Of a DNA stretch of 64,000 nt, positions 15,819 through 24,198 are shown in pieces (the stretch's first letter is position 1; every line of letters starts with the position of its first letter). The notes under the pieces are model-generated. The model saw nothing but the letters and a program-made list of their open reading frames with translations. It made no database searches and was not told the DNA's origin. Source of the DNA: Pseudomonas guariconensis (GTDB lineage: Bacteria > Pseudomonadota > Gammaproteobacteria > Pseudomonadales > Pseudomonadaceae); assembly GCF_900102675.1 (NCBI RefSeq), contig NZ_FMYX01000012.1, forward strand, positions 62,001 through 126,000. The letters are read 5' to 3'. The position numbers were made by a program, and so were the translations under genes.

Positions 15819-16499
15819 TCAATCCAGAAGATCCAGGTGCAGGTGCTCCGCCACTGCCTCGGCTGTGGCCTGCTTGAGCTTCGGCACCCGTCCCAGGCAA
15901 GGCGCCGGCAATCGCTCGGCGAGGCTGGCGAGGTTTTCTTCCAGACGCGACGTCCGCGGGTCGATGATATTGGCCACCCATCCTGCCAGTGGCAGCCCAT
16001 CACGGGCGATGGCTTCAGCGCTCAGCAAAGCGTGGTTGATGCAGCCCAGGCGCACGCCCACCACCAGGATCACCGGCAGCTTCAAGGCGATAGCCAGGTC
16101 CGACAGATGGGCATGGGCGGACAACGGCACCCGCCAGCCCCCTGCCCCCTCCACCAGTGTGAAGTCGGCCCCTTGGGCCAGTACATGCTGCATGGCCTGC
16201 AGCAGCACCGGTACGTCCAGGCTGACCCCTGCCTCACGGGCCGCCACATGCGGAGCGATGGCCGGCTCGAATGCGAATGGATTGACCTGCTCGTAGGGCA
16301 GCTTCACCGAGCTTTCGGCGATCAAGGCCAGGGCGTCGGCGTTGCGCAGGCCCTTGGCGCCTGGCGTGCAGCCGGATGCCACCGGTTTGGCGCCCAGGGT
16401 GCTCAAGCCCTCCAACCGCGCCGCATGCAGCAGCCCGGCCGCGATGGTGGTCTTGCCGACATCGGTGTCGGTGCCCGCGATGAAATAGGCCTGGCTCAT
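15819..16499 (-). CDS. bioD: Dethiobiotin synthetase BioD
   Basis: 226 residues from MSQAYFIAGTDTDVGKTT, which holds the P-loop (GTDTDVGKTT). BioD closes the ureido ring of dethiobiotin from 7,8-diaminopelargonate, CO2 and ATP. The segment VEGAGGWRVPL is the conserved GAGG motif of the family. The chosen ATG at 16499 follows the bioC stop by one base; the frame is open for another 90 bp upstream, but that part lies inside bioC. Last gene of the bioBFHCD operon. Confidence 0.95.
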   Translation of the reverse strand: MSQAYFIAGTDTDVGKTTIAAGLLHAARLEGLSTLGAKPVASGCTPGAKGLRNADALALIAESSVKLPYEQVNPFAFEPAIAPHVAAREAGVSLDVPVLLQAMQHVLAQGADFTLVEGAGGWRVPLSAHAHLSDLAIALKLPVILVVGVRLGCINHALLSAEAIARDGLPLAGWVANIIDPRTSRLEENLASLAERLPAPCLGRVPKLKQATAEAVAEHLHLDLLD

Positions 16500-16500
16500 G

Positions 16501-17325
16501 TCACGCCTCGTCTGCCAAGGGTTTGCGCAGTACGCCATAGACCACCTGGTAGGTGGCCGGCAGGCCCTCGGGCTGGCGGAAGCGTTCATAGGCCTGCAAC
16601 AGGCCCTGCATCCGCGCCCGCCCGGTCAGGCCCGAAGGCCGTCCAGGGTTGAGATTGTGCGCCCCCAGGGCCTTGAGCTCGTGGGTCAGGCTGCGCACGT
16701 CTGGGTAATGCAGGACATGCGGGCGACGCTCCAGGCCAAGCACCTGCAGGCCACTCTGGCCACACAGCCGCTGATAGTCCTCCAAGCGTCGGAAACGATT
16801 GACGTGGACCAGGCCGTCCACCGCCTGCCAACTGGCACGCAGCTCATCGAGGGTGCCGACGCACAGGCTGCTGAATGCCAGCACCCCGCCCGGCCGCAGC
16901 ACACGGCGGGCTTCGCACAGCACGCTGCCGAACTGGTCGCACCATTGCACCGCCAAGCTAGAGAACACCAGGTCGACACTGTCATCGCGCAACGGCAGCC
17001 GCTCGGCATCGCCCGCCACATGATGATGCGCCCCGCCCTGTTCACGGGCATGGCGCAACATGCCTTCGGCGATGTCCACTGCCACACCCGTCGCAGCGCT
17101 GAAGCGCTCGGCCAGGGCGCGGCTGAAATGCCCCGTGCCGCTGCCCAGGTCAAGCCAGCGCTCAGGCTGCAGGTCAGCAGGGAGCTGGCCGAGCAGCGCC
17201 AGGCCCACCGCCCGTTGCAGGGCCGCCACGCTGTCGTAGCTGGCTGCAGCGCGGGAGAACGAGGCCGCCACCTGGCGCTTGTCCGGCAGAGTGCCGGGCG
17301 GGGTCGGACGGGAAAGGTCAGTCAT
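16501..17325 (-). CDS. bioC: Malonyl-ACP O-methyltransferase BioC
   Basis: 274 residues. SAM-dependent methyltransferase with motif I LDLGSGTGHFSRAL and the BioC-type N-terminus (DKRQVAASFSRAAASYDSVAALQ). It methylates malonyl-ACP so that the fatty-acid synthesis machinery can build pimeloyl-ACP methyl ester. The start at 17325 (MTDLSRPTPP) overlaps the bioH stop by 8 bp; the longer frame to 17427 lies wholly inside bioH and was discarded. Confidence 0.95.
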   Translation of the reverse strand: MTDLSRPTPPGTLPDKRQVAASFSRAAASYDSVAALQRAVGLALLGQLPADLQPERWLDLGSGTGHFSRALAERFSAATGVAVDIAEGMLRHAREQGGAHHHVAGDAERLPLRDDSVDLVFSSLAVQWCDQFGSVLCEARRVLRPGGVLAFSSLCVGTLDELRASWQAVDGLVHVNRFRRLEDYQRLCGQSGLQVLGLERRPHVLHYPDVRSLTHELKALGAHNLNPGRPSGLTGRARMQGLLQAYERFRQPEGLPATYQVVYGVLRKPLADEA

Positions 17326-18049
17326 CACCACTCTCATGCAGGAAACTCTTGATACCCGCCGCCAGCTCCTGTGGATACTCCAGCAGGAAGGCGTGGGAAC
17401 TGTCTTCGACCAGGCCGACTTCCACATCCGGCAACAACTCGCTCAAGGCCTTGGCTGCCTCCGCCGGCACCAGCGCATCGCTGCCGGCAAACAGATGCAA
17501 TTGCGGCCCGCCGTACTGCTCCAGGGCATTGCGGGTGTCCAGCTTGGCCAGCACTTCCAGCCCTGTGGCCAGGTAGAGCGGATCGGTGTCCGGCACGCCG
17601 ACACCCAACTGGCGCAGTAGCGTGCGCGGCATTTGCGCGCCATCGCTGCACAAGCTGCGAAAACGCTTGAGGGTCACCTGCGGATGGCTGCGACAGCCGT
17701 CGAGGAACGTACCGAAGGTGTCCACTGCCATGCCATGGGGCCAATCAGCGCGCTGGACGAAGCTCGGGTTGCTGCCGAGCGTCACCAGACCACAGCAGTG
17801 ATCGCCACGTGTGTGCGCCAGGGCACTGGCGAGCATGCCCCCGAACGACCAGCCGCCCAGCCAACTGTCGGTGGGCAGCTTGCGGTCCAGGTAATCGATC
17901 CAGGCTTGGACATCGGCATCGGCGAGCTCCGGCAGCGGCATCAGCTCGACCTGCAGACGTGAATCCTGGGCCCTGAGACTTGCAGCCAGCGGTTCAAGTG
18001 CAGCAGTGCCCAGGCCCCAGCCGGGCAAGAGGATCAGTCGGTTACGCAT
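17318..18049 (-). CDS. bioH: Pimeloyl-ACP methyl ester carboxylesterase BioH
   Basis: 243 residues, an alpha/beta hydrolase. The oxyanion region is LLPGWGLG near the start and the nucleophile serine sits in GGWSFGGMLAS; a C-terminal histidine (DSSHAFLLEYP) completes the triad. BioH removes the methyl group added by BioC once the pimeloyl chain is complete. The start at 18049 (MRNRLILLPGWG) overlaps the bioF stop by 8 bp. In E. coli bioH is unlinked, whereas here it is inside the operon, as usual in Pseudomonas. Confidence 0.94.
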   Translation of the reverse strand: MRNRLILLPGWGLGTAALEPLAASLRAQDSRLQVELMPLPELADADVQAWIDYLDRKLPTDSWLGGWSFGGMLASALAHTRGDHCCGLVTLGSNPSFVQRADWPHGMAVDTFGTFLDGCRSHPQVTLKRFRSLCSDGAQMPRTLLRQLGVGVPDTDPLYLATGLEVLAKLDTRNALEQYGGPQLHLFAGSDALVPAEAAKALSELLPDVEVGLVEDSSHAFLLEYPQELAAGIKSFLHESGDD

Positions 18050-19214
18050 CGGCGGACTCCAGCAGTGGGTAACACTCGGCCAATGCATTCAACAATAGCT
18101 GGACCTGCGCCTCGCTGTGGGCCGCGCTCAGGGTCACGCGCAGGCGTGCACTGCCGGCGGGGACGGTCGGTGGGCGGATCGCAGTCACCAGCAAGCCCCG
18201 CTCGCGCAGCATCCGGGACAACTGCAGGGCGCGTGCGCTGTCGCCGATCAGGATCGGCTGGATCGCGGTCGGGCTGTCCATCAGCGCCAGCCCGATCTGC
18301 TCGGTGCCCGCGCGGAACTGGCGGATCAATGCCGCCAGGTGCTCGCGGCGCCAGGTCTCGCGGCGCAGCAGCTCGAGGCTCTTGAGCGTGGCGCAGGCCA
18401 GCGCTGGCGGCTGGCTGGTGGTGTAGATATAGGGACGGGCGAACTGCACCAACGCCTCGATCAACTCCTCGCTGCCGGCCACGAAAGCACCAGCGGTGCC
18501 GCACGCCTTGCCCAGGGTACCAATCAACACCGGAACATCCTCAACGCCCAGGCCGAAATGCTCGACGATGCCGCCACCCTGGGCACCGAGCGTGCCCAGT
18601 CCATGGGCGTCATCGACCATCAGCCAGGCGTCATGAGTGCGGGCGGTCTTGGCCAGCGCAGGCAGGTCGGCCAGGTCGCCGTCCATGCTGAACACGCCAT
18701 CGGTGACCACAAGCGTATTGCCGGTCGCCTTCTCCAGGCGGTTGGCCAGGCTCACGGGGTCGTTGTGCAGGTAACGGCTGAAACGCGCACCGCTGAGCAG
18801 TCCGCCATCGAGCAGCGAGGCATGATTGAGACGATCCTGCAGCACCGTGTCGCCTTGCCCCACCAAGGCGGTGATGGCGCCGAGGTTGGCCATGTAGCCG
18901 GTGGAAAACAGCAGCGCGCGTGGGCGCCCGGTCAGTTCGGCCAGGGCTTCTTCCACCTGGTGATGAGGCGTGCTGTGACCGACCACCAGATGCGAGGCAC
19001 CTCCCCCCACTCCCCAGCGCTCGGCGCCTGCACGCCAGGCGGCGATCACTTCCGGGTGGTTGGCCAGCCCTAGGTAATCGTTGCTGCAAAAGGCCAAGAG
19101 CGGCTGGCCATCGACCACCACCTCCGGCCCTTGGGGGCTTTCGAGCAATGGCCGCTGCCGGTACAGATCCGCGGCGCGCCGTTCGGCCAGGCGCGCCGCC
19201 AGGTCGAACGCCAT
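18042..19214 (-). CDS. bioF: 8-amino-7-oxononanoate synthase BioF
   Basis: 390 residues. PLP-dependent alpha-oxoamine synthase; the Schiff-base lysine is in IGTLGKACGTAGAFV, and VVTDGVFSMDGDLADLP and DDAHGLGTLG are conserved cofactor-binding segments. It condenses pimeloyl-ACP with L-alanine. The ATG at 19214 (MAFDLAARLAERRA) is one base after the bioB stop; a longer frame to 19298 lies inside bioB. Confidence 0.95.
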   Translation of the reverse strand: MAFDLAARLAERRAADLYRQRPLLESPQGPEVVVDGQPLLAFCSNDYLGLANHPEVIAAWRAGAERWGVGGGASHLVVGHSTPHHQVEEALAELTGRPRALLFSTGYMANLGAITALVGQGDTVLQDRLNHASLLDGGLLSGARFSRYLHNDPVSLANRLEKATGNTLVVTDGVFSMDGDLADLPALAKTARTHDAWLMVDDAHGLGTLGAQGGGIVEHFGLGVEDVPVLIGTLGKACGTAGAFVAGSEELIEALVQFARPYIYTTSQPPALACATLKSLELLRRETWRREHLAALIRQFRAGTEQIGLALMDSPTAIQPILIGDSARALQLSRMLRERGLLVTAIRPPTVPAGSARLRVTLSAAHSEAQVQLLLNALAECYPLLESADA

Positions 19215-19215
19215 G

Positions 19216-20274
19216 TCAGGCCTGTGCTGCGTCGTAGAACAGCTCGTTGCTGCGTTGTTCGACCAGTGCCTGCTCGATGGCCGCCTGGTGCACCTCATCG
19301 GCGTGCTCTTCGCGCGCTTCGGGCTGGATACCGAGACGGGCGAACAGTTGCATGTCCTTGTCAGCTTGCGGGTTGGCGGTGGTCAACAGCTTCTCGCCAT
19401 AGAAGATCGAGTTGGCGCCAGCCATGAAGGCCAGGGCCTGCATCTGTTCGTTCATCTGCTCGCGGCCAGCGGAGAGACGCACGTGGGACTTGGGCATGAG
19501 GATGCGCGCTACCGCGAGCATGCGGATGAAATCGAACGGGTCGACGTCTTCCTCTTCGGCCAGCGGTGTACCAGCGACCTTGACCAGCATGTTGATCGGT
19601 ACCGACTCCGGATGCTCCGGCAGGTTGGCCAGCTGGATCAGCAGGCCGGCGCGGTCATCGAGCGACTCGCCCATGCCAAGGATGCCACCGGAGCAGATCT
19701 TCATCCCCGCATCGCGCACATAGGCCAAGGTCTGCAGACGCTCGGCATAGGTGCGGGTGGTAATGATGCTGCCGTAGAACTCCGGCGAGGTATCCAGGTT
19801 GTGGTTGTAGTAGTCCAGGCCGGCGTCTGCCAGGGCTTTGGTCTGCTCTTGATCGAGCTTGCCGAGGGTCATGCAGGTTTCCAGCCCCATGGCCTTGACG
19901 CCTTTGACCATCTCCAGGACGTAGGGCATGTCCTTGGCCGACGGGTGCTTCCAGGCAGCGCCCATGCAGAAGCGGGTGGAGCCGATGGCCTTGGCCCGAG
20001 CGGCTTCTTCCAACACCTTCTGCACTTCCATCAGCTTCTGTTTTTCCAGGCCGGTGTTGTAGTGGCCGGACTGCGGACAATATTTGCAATCTTCCGGGCA
20101 GGCGCCGGTCTTGATCGACAGCAGCGTGGAAACCTGCACGCGGTTTGGGTCGAAGTGCGCGCGATGCACGGTCTGCGCCTGGAACAGCAGGTCGTTGAAC
20201 GGCTGCTGGAACAGGGCCTTGACCTCGGCCAGGGACCAGTCGTGACGTGTTGTTGCAGTTGTGCTGGCGCTCAT
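19216..20274 (-). CDS. bioB: Biotin synthase BioB
   Basis: 352 residues. Radical SAM enzyme with CxxxCxxC in GACPEDCKYCPQSGH; the segments SGGILGMGES and RLSAGREQM are typical of BioB and serve SAM and [2Fe-2S] cluster binding. It inserts sulfur into dethiobiotin. First gene of bioB-F-H-C-D; bioA is not in the window. Transcription probably starts about 130 bp upstream, inside the 5' end of the divergent comF, at a BirA-type operator. Confidence 0.96.
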   Translation of the reverse strand: MSASTTATTRHDWSLAEVKALFQQPFNDLLFQAQTVHRAHFDPNRVQVSTLLSIKTGACPEDCKYCPQSGHYNTGLEKQKLMEVQKVLEEAARAKAIGSTRFCMGAAWKHPSAKDMPYVLEMVKGVKAMGLETCMTLGKLDQEQTKALADAGLDYYNHNLDTSPEFYGSIITTRTYAERLQTLAYVRDAGMKICSGGILGMGESLDDRAGLLIQLANLPEHPESVPINMLVKVAGTPLAEEEDVDPFDFIRMLAVARILMPKSHVRLSAGREQMNEQMQALAFMAGANSIFYGEKLLTTANPQADKDMQLFARLGIQPEAREEHADEVHQAAIEQALVEQRSNELFYDAAQA

Positions 20275-20363
20275 CGGTGTTTCCTTGTTTAGGCTCTTGC
20301 TGGCGCCGGGACAGGAAAGTCCGCCAGCGCATCACGGATAGCTCGCATACTCATGGAAGGCCC

Positions 20364-21101
20364 ATGCACTGTCAACCACTCGCAAAACACTTGGTTTACA
20401 AGTGTATAAATATTAGCCAGCACTGTTTGCTCTGTGACGAGCCCGCCGACCAGGCCTATCCCCTGTGCACCGAATGCGAGCACGCACTGCCCTGGCTGGA
20501 CGATCACTGCATCCGATGCGCCCTACCCCTGCCGATGGCCGGTTTGACCTGCGGCCATTGCAGCCGCTATAGGCCGGCCTTCGACCACGTCGTGGCGCCC
20601 TGGTACTTCGGATTTCCCATCGACACGCTGGTGAGCCGTTTCAAGCATCACAGCCAGTGGCCGCTTGGCCGATTGATGGCCCGTTTGCTGGGCCAGGCGC
20701 TGTCGCATCGCTTCGCCGAGGGGCTGGCAAAACCTGACCAGTTGTTACCCGTACCCCTGGCTGCTCGTCGACTGCGCCGACGAGGGTTCAACCAGGCTGC
20801 CTTGCTGGCACGGTGGTTATCCGCGCAAGTGAACATCCCGTGCAACGAGCAATTGCTGCGCCGGCCCCGCGACACCCCTGCCCAACAGACCCTCGGCGCC
20901 AAGGCCCGGCAGCGCAACCTGCGCCAGGCGTTCGGGCTCGCACCCGATGCCCGGCTCGATGGCCTTCACCTGGCCATCATCGATGACGTATTGACCACTG
21001 GCGCCACCGCCCAGGCCATCGCCACACTGCTGCGCAAAGCCGGTGCCCGGCGGGTCGACGTGTATTGCCTGGCGCGCACGCCCAAACCAGGGCAGGAGTG
21101 A
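20364..21101 (+). CDS. comF: ComF-family phosphoribosyltransferase-like protein
   Basis: 245 residues. The N-terminal third carries four CxxC pairs (Cys21/24, 35/38, 49/52, 63/66), a double zinc ribbon; the C-terminal part is a type I phosphoribosyltransferase fold with the PRPP loop LAIIDDVLTTGATA. ComF proteins act in DNA uptake or recombination during transformation; the exact reaction is unknown. The start at 20364 has GGAAGG five bases upstream and is needed to keep all zinc cysteines; the open frame further upstream lies within bioB's leader. The first codons contain the biotin operator. Confidence 0.88.
   Translation: MHCQPLAKHLVYKCINISQHCLLCDEPADQAYPLCTECEHALPWLDDHCIRCALPLPMAGLTCGHCSRYRPAFDHVVAPWYFGFPIDTLVSRFKHHSQWPLGRLMARLLGQALSHRFAEGLAKPDQLLPVPLAARRLRRRGFNQAALLARWLSAQVNIPCNEQLLRRPRDTPAQQTLGAKARQRNLRQAFGLAPDARLDGLHLAIIDDVLTTGATAQAIATLLRKAGARRVDVYCLARTPKPGQE
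20369..20401 (-). promoter_or_regulatory. BirA-type biotin operator
   Basis: The right half GGTTTACAA (20393-20401) matches the BirA half-site exactly. The left half CTGTCAACC (20369-20377) matches TTGTAAACC at seven of nine bases. The spacer is 15 bp, as in known enterobacterial and pseudomonad bio operators. It lies 95-127 bp upstream of bioB and inside the first codons of comF. Repression of bioB by biotinyl-AMP-bound BirA is the expected effect. Confidence 0.8.
20410..20438 (-). promoter_or_regulatory. Candidate bioB promoter
   Basis: Read on the minus strand, GTCACA (20438-20433) and TAATAT (20415-20410) are separated by 17 bp and match four of six bases each of the sigma70 consensus. 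Transcription would begin at the edge of the BirA-type operator. A TTGACA hexamer within the operator (minus strand, 20374-20369) is an alternative -35. Confidence 0.45.
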
Positions 21102-21197
21102 GTGGTACTGGCACCATCGCAGGGAGGGCACCTTGTCTTGACTTGCCAACAGGCCACCGGCACCGTCACAGCATCTTCACCGAGACCGACCTCCGTC

Positions 21198-21962
21198 ATG
21201 TCACTACCTGCCCTGCTCACCCAGCACATCGCCCGTCGTCCTCAGCGCATCGCCTTGCTGCAACATGTTGCCGAACAAGGTTCGATCACCCGCGCTGCCA
21301 AGGCGGCCGGCATCAGCTACAAAGCTGCCTGGGACGCCATCGATGAGCTCAACAACCTGGCCACCCAACCCTTGGTGGAGCGCAGCACGGGCGGACGTGG
21401 GGGTGGCGGTGCGCGTCTGTCGGCCGAAGGCGAGCGGGTGTTGCGCCTGTATCAACGTTTGCAAACCCTGCAGGCCCAGTTGCTGGACGCCGCCGAAGAA
21501 AGCAGTGACCTCGATCTGCTCGGCCGCCTGATGCTGCGCACCAGTGCCCGCAACCAGCTGCAAGGACGCATCAGCGGGTTGCGCCGCGAAGGGCGGCACG
21601 ACCGGGTCAGCCTCGATCTTGGCGGCGGGTTACAGATCGAGGCGCTGATCACCCGAGGCAGCACCGAGCGTCTGGAGCTGACGCTCGATACCACCGTGGT
21701 CGCGCTGCTCAAGGCCGGCTGGGTGCAGTTGCTCCTCGAGGGCGATCACGTCGAAGCGGGCAGCAATTGCCTTATGGCCACCGTCGAACAGGTACTGACC
21801 GATGAAGACGGGCCCAGCGAAGTGCGGCTGGTGCTGGGTAACGGGCAGACCCTGTGCGCCTTTGCCGATGAGCACTGGCTTACACAGCATGAGCTGGATG
21901 CCGGTAGCCAAGTGCGTGTGCAGTTTCATCCCTCTTATGTATTGCTGGGGGTTCCGGTGTAA
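21198..21962 (+). CDS. ModE-like molybdate-responsive regulator
   Basis: 254 residues, near the ModE length. The N-terminal LysR-type winged helix (IALLQHVAEQGSITRAAKAAG, then ISYKAAWDAIDELN) is the ModE form, and two C-terminal MOP/TOBE units (about residues 115-180 and 185-250) would bind molybdate. No molybdate transport genes are nearby, so it is a stand-alone copy. I used the ATG at 21198 (MSLPALLTQH); the ribosome-binding site there is weak and a longer frame opens at 21102. The gene follows comF in the same direction. Confidence 0.82.
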   Translation: MSLPALLTQHIARRPQRIALLQHVAEQGSITRAAKAAGISYKAAWDAIDELNNLATQPLVERSTGGRGGGGARLSAEGERVLRLYQRLQTLQAQLLDAAEESSDLDLLGRLMLRTSARNQLQGRISGLRREGRHDRVSLDLGGGLQIEALITRGSTERLELTLDTTVVALLKAGWVQLLLEGDHVEAGSNCLMATVEQVLTDEDGPSEVRLVLGNGQTLCAFADEHWLTQHELDAGSQVRVQFHPSYVLLGVPV

Positions 21963-22034
21963 CAGGGCCAGGGCAGCCTCTGGTCAACCTGCGCTACCAT
22001 GGCACCTTATCCTGCCGCCGTGCCCGGAGCCTTC

Positions 22035-23009
22035 ATGTCCCACCCCTTCGACACCCTCACCCCCGACCTGGTCCTGGACGCCGTGGAAAGCCTGGGCTTT
22101 CTCAGCGATGCCCGGGTGCTGGCCCTCAACAGCTACGAGAACCGGGTCTACCAAGTGGGCATCGAAGGCGCGCAACCGCTGATCGCCAAGTTCTACCGCC
22201 CCGGACGCTGGACGGACGATGCGATCCTCGAGGAACACCGCTTCAGCGCCGAGCTGGCCGAATGCGACGTACCGGTGGTAGCTCCCCTGCTGCACGAAGG
22301 CCGCAGCCTGTTCGAACACCAGGGCTTTCGTTTCACGCTGTTTCCTCGCCGAGGCGGCCACGCACCGGAGCCGGGCAACCTCGATCAGCTCTACCGCCTG
22401 GGCCAACTGCTCGGACGCCTGCACGCGGTCGGCGCTGCCCGCCCCTTCGAGCACCGCGAAACGCTGGCGGTGGATAACTTCGGTCATGCCTCGCTGAACA
22501 CCTTGCTCGAAGGTAACTTCGTACCCAAAGAACTGCGACCGGCTTTCGAATCCGTTGCCAGGGACGTGCTGCAACGGGTCGAACGCCTCTACGCCCGCAC
22601 CCCGCATGAAATGATTCGCCTGCACGGCGACTGCCACCCAGGCAACCTGATGTTCCGCGATGAGGCCTTCCATATCGTCGACCTGGATGACTGCCGCATG
22701 GGGCCTGCGGTCCAAGACCTGTGGATGATGCTCGCCGGCAGCCGCGAGGAGCGCATGGGCCAGTTGGCGGAGCTGATCGACGGCTACAACGAATTCCACG
22801 ACTTCGACCCGCGCCAACTGGCCTTGATCGAACCGCTGCGTGCCCTGCGCCAGCTGCACTACAGCGCCTGGCTGGCCCGGCGCTGGGACGACCCGGCATT
22901 CCCGCCGAGCTTCCCCTGGTTCGGCCAGCCGCGTTACTGGGGCGATCAGATCCTCGCCCTGCGCGAACAGATCGCAGCGCTGGATGAAGAACCGCTGAAA
23001 TTGTTTTAG
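22035..23009 (+). CDS. srkA: Stress response kinase A (YihE/RdoA family)
   Basis: 324 residues. APH/choline-kinase-like fold: the catalytic loop is IRLHGDCHPGNLMF and the metal-binding DxD region is HIVDLDDCRMGP. The family phosphorylates serine/threonine proteins and, in E. coli, protects against stress-induced death. The ATG at 22035 (MSHPFDTLTPDLVLDAVESLG) agrees with the family N-terminus; the extra 12 codons upstream were dropped. It stands between the ModE-like gene and rarD, all on the plus strand. Confidence 0.9.
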   Translation: MSHPFDTLTPDLVLDAVESLGFLSDARVLALNSYENRVYQVGIEGAQPLIAKFYRPGRWTDDAILEEHRFSAELAECDVPVVAPLLHEGRSLFEHQGFRFTLFPRRGGHAPEPGNLDQLYRLGQLLGRLHAVGAARPFEHRETLAVDNFGHASLNTLLEGNFVPKELRPAFESVARDVLQRVERLYARTPHEMIRLHGDCHPGNLMFRDEAFHIVDLDDCRMGPAVQDLWMMLAGSREERMGQLAELIDGYNEFHDFDPRQLALIEPLRALRQLHYSAWLARRWDDPAFPPSFPWFGQPRYWGDQILALREQIAALDEEPLKLF

Positions 23010-23072
23010 AAGCGACAGGTGGTCTGTCTACAATAGGCGTGCAGTATTTAGTTACCTAAGCAAGGACTCTCC

Positions 23073-23960
23073 ATGCACGCCGCCAACCCGCGCCGCGGGT
23101 ACATCCTGGGCCTGAGCGCCTACATCATCTGGGGCCTGTTCCCCCTGTACTTCAAAGCCATCCAGAGCGTCCCGGCGGTGGAAATCATCGTCCACCGCGT
23201 ACTCTGGTCGGCGCTGTTCGGCTCGCTCCTGCTGCTGGTCTGGAAGCACCCGGGCTGGTGGCGCGAACTGCGTGAAAACCCGCGCCGCCTGGGCATCCTG
23301 GCCCTGAGCGGGGCGTTGATCGCCGGCAACTGGCTGACCTATGTGTGGTCGGTGAACAACGGACGCATGCTCGAAGCCAGCCTGGGTTACTACATCAACC
23401 CCTTGGTGAACGTCCTGCTGGGCATGTTGTTGCTCGGCGAGCGCCTGCGTCGCCTGCAATGGCTGGCGGTGGGCCTGGCGGCGGTGGGTGTGGCCCAGCA
23501 GGTGTGGCAAGTCGGCAGCCTGCCGTGGGTGTCGCTGGTGCTGGCGTTGTCGTTCGGCTTCTATGGCCTGATCCGCAAACAGGCACCGGTCGCAGCCCTG
23601 CCTGGCCTGGTGGTGGAAACCTGGATGCTGGTCCCCCTGGCCGCCGGTTGGCTGCTCCTCAATCCAGAGGCGACCAGCGCCCATGCCAGCTTCTACACCA
23701 GCAGCGAAGCCCTCTGGCTGATGGCAGCCGGGCCGGTCACCCTGGTTCCGCTGGTGTGCTTCAACGCCGCCGCGCGTCACCTGCCCTACACCACCCTGGG
23801 CTTCCTGCAGTACCTGGCGCCGACTCTGGTTCTGCTGCAGGCGGTACTGCTGTTCGGTGAACACCTGTCGTCCAGCACCCTGCTGGCGTTCGTCTTCATC
23901 TGGGCAGGCCTGGCCCTTTACAGCGTGGATGCCTGGCTGAGCCTGCGCAAACGCGCCTGA
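23073..23960 (+). CDS. rarD: EamA-family transporter RarD
   Basis: 295 residues with ten hydrophobic helices, drug/metabolite transporter superfamily. The opening GYILGLSAYIIWGLFPLYFK and the central VWSVNNGRMLEASLGYYINP segment are characteristic of the RarD subgroup. It is an inner-membrane exporter or permease of unknown substrate (chloramphenicol sensitivity in the original report). A ribosome-binding site AAGGA precedes the ATG. Confidence 0.9.
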   Translation: MHAANPRRGYILGLSAYIIWGLFPLYFKAIQSVPAVEIIVHRVLWSALFGSLLLLVWKHPGWWRELRENPRRLGILALSGALIAGNWLTYVWSVNNGRMLEASLGYYINPLVNVLLGMLLLGERLRRLQWLAVGLAAVGVAQQVWQVGSLPWVSLVLALSFGFYGLIRKQAPVAALPGLVVETWMLVPLAAGWLLLNPEATSAHASFYTSSEALWLMAAGPVTLVPLVCFNAAARHLPYTTLGFLQYLAPTLVLLQAVLLFGEHLSSSTLLAFVFIWAGLALYSVDAWLSLRKRA

Positions 23961-23979
23961 TCAAAAAACGAACAACCCG

Positions 23980-24008
23980 CTGCAAGCCACGTACGACGTG
24001 GCCTGCAG
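23980..24008. terminator. Strong hairpin between convergent rarD and the GcvR-like gene
   Basis: CTGCA-A-GCCACGT (23980-23992) pairs with ACGTGGC-C-TGCAG (23996-24008), twelve pairs with one A-C mismatch, loop ACG. On the plus strand no T run follows; on the minus strand six T come 11 bases later. It may end transcripts from one or both sides. Confidence 0.6.
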
Positions 24009-24023
24009 CGATGTCTCCAAAGG

Positions 24024-24171
24024 TTATCCACACCCTCGTCCCCGCGCTTTGTGCACAACGCACTGAAATCTGGACATTTTTTGCTCAAAGCGCCGGAAGC
24101 CCTGACAAGCCTGGGCTACAGCGGTGCACCCCCAGGTTATCCACAGCGCCGCCCCCACGAATCTGGGATAA
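24024..24171. other. Cluster of DnaA-box-like sequences
   Basis: Two exact TTATCCACA boxes lie at 24024-24032 and 24137-24145, both in the plus orientation and both preceded by AGG. A palindrome TTGTGCACAA at 24049-24058 and a minus-strand TTATCCCAG at 24163-24171 are near-matches. The genes on either side converge, so these are not promoter elements. They might bind DnaA, as a titration or replication-control site, but no other origin hallmark is visible. Confidence 0.45.
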
Positions 24172-24198
24172 CCCTTCCACGGGATTACCCGCCAGCAT

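Noticed and set aside
20247..20363. 39-codon upstream extension of comF
   Set aside because: It runs through the bioB leader and start region on the other strand and has no family similarity; GGAAGG lies before the ATG at 20364.
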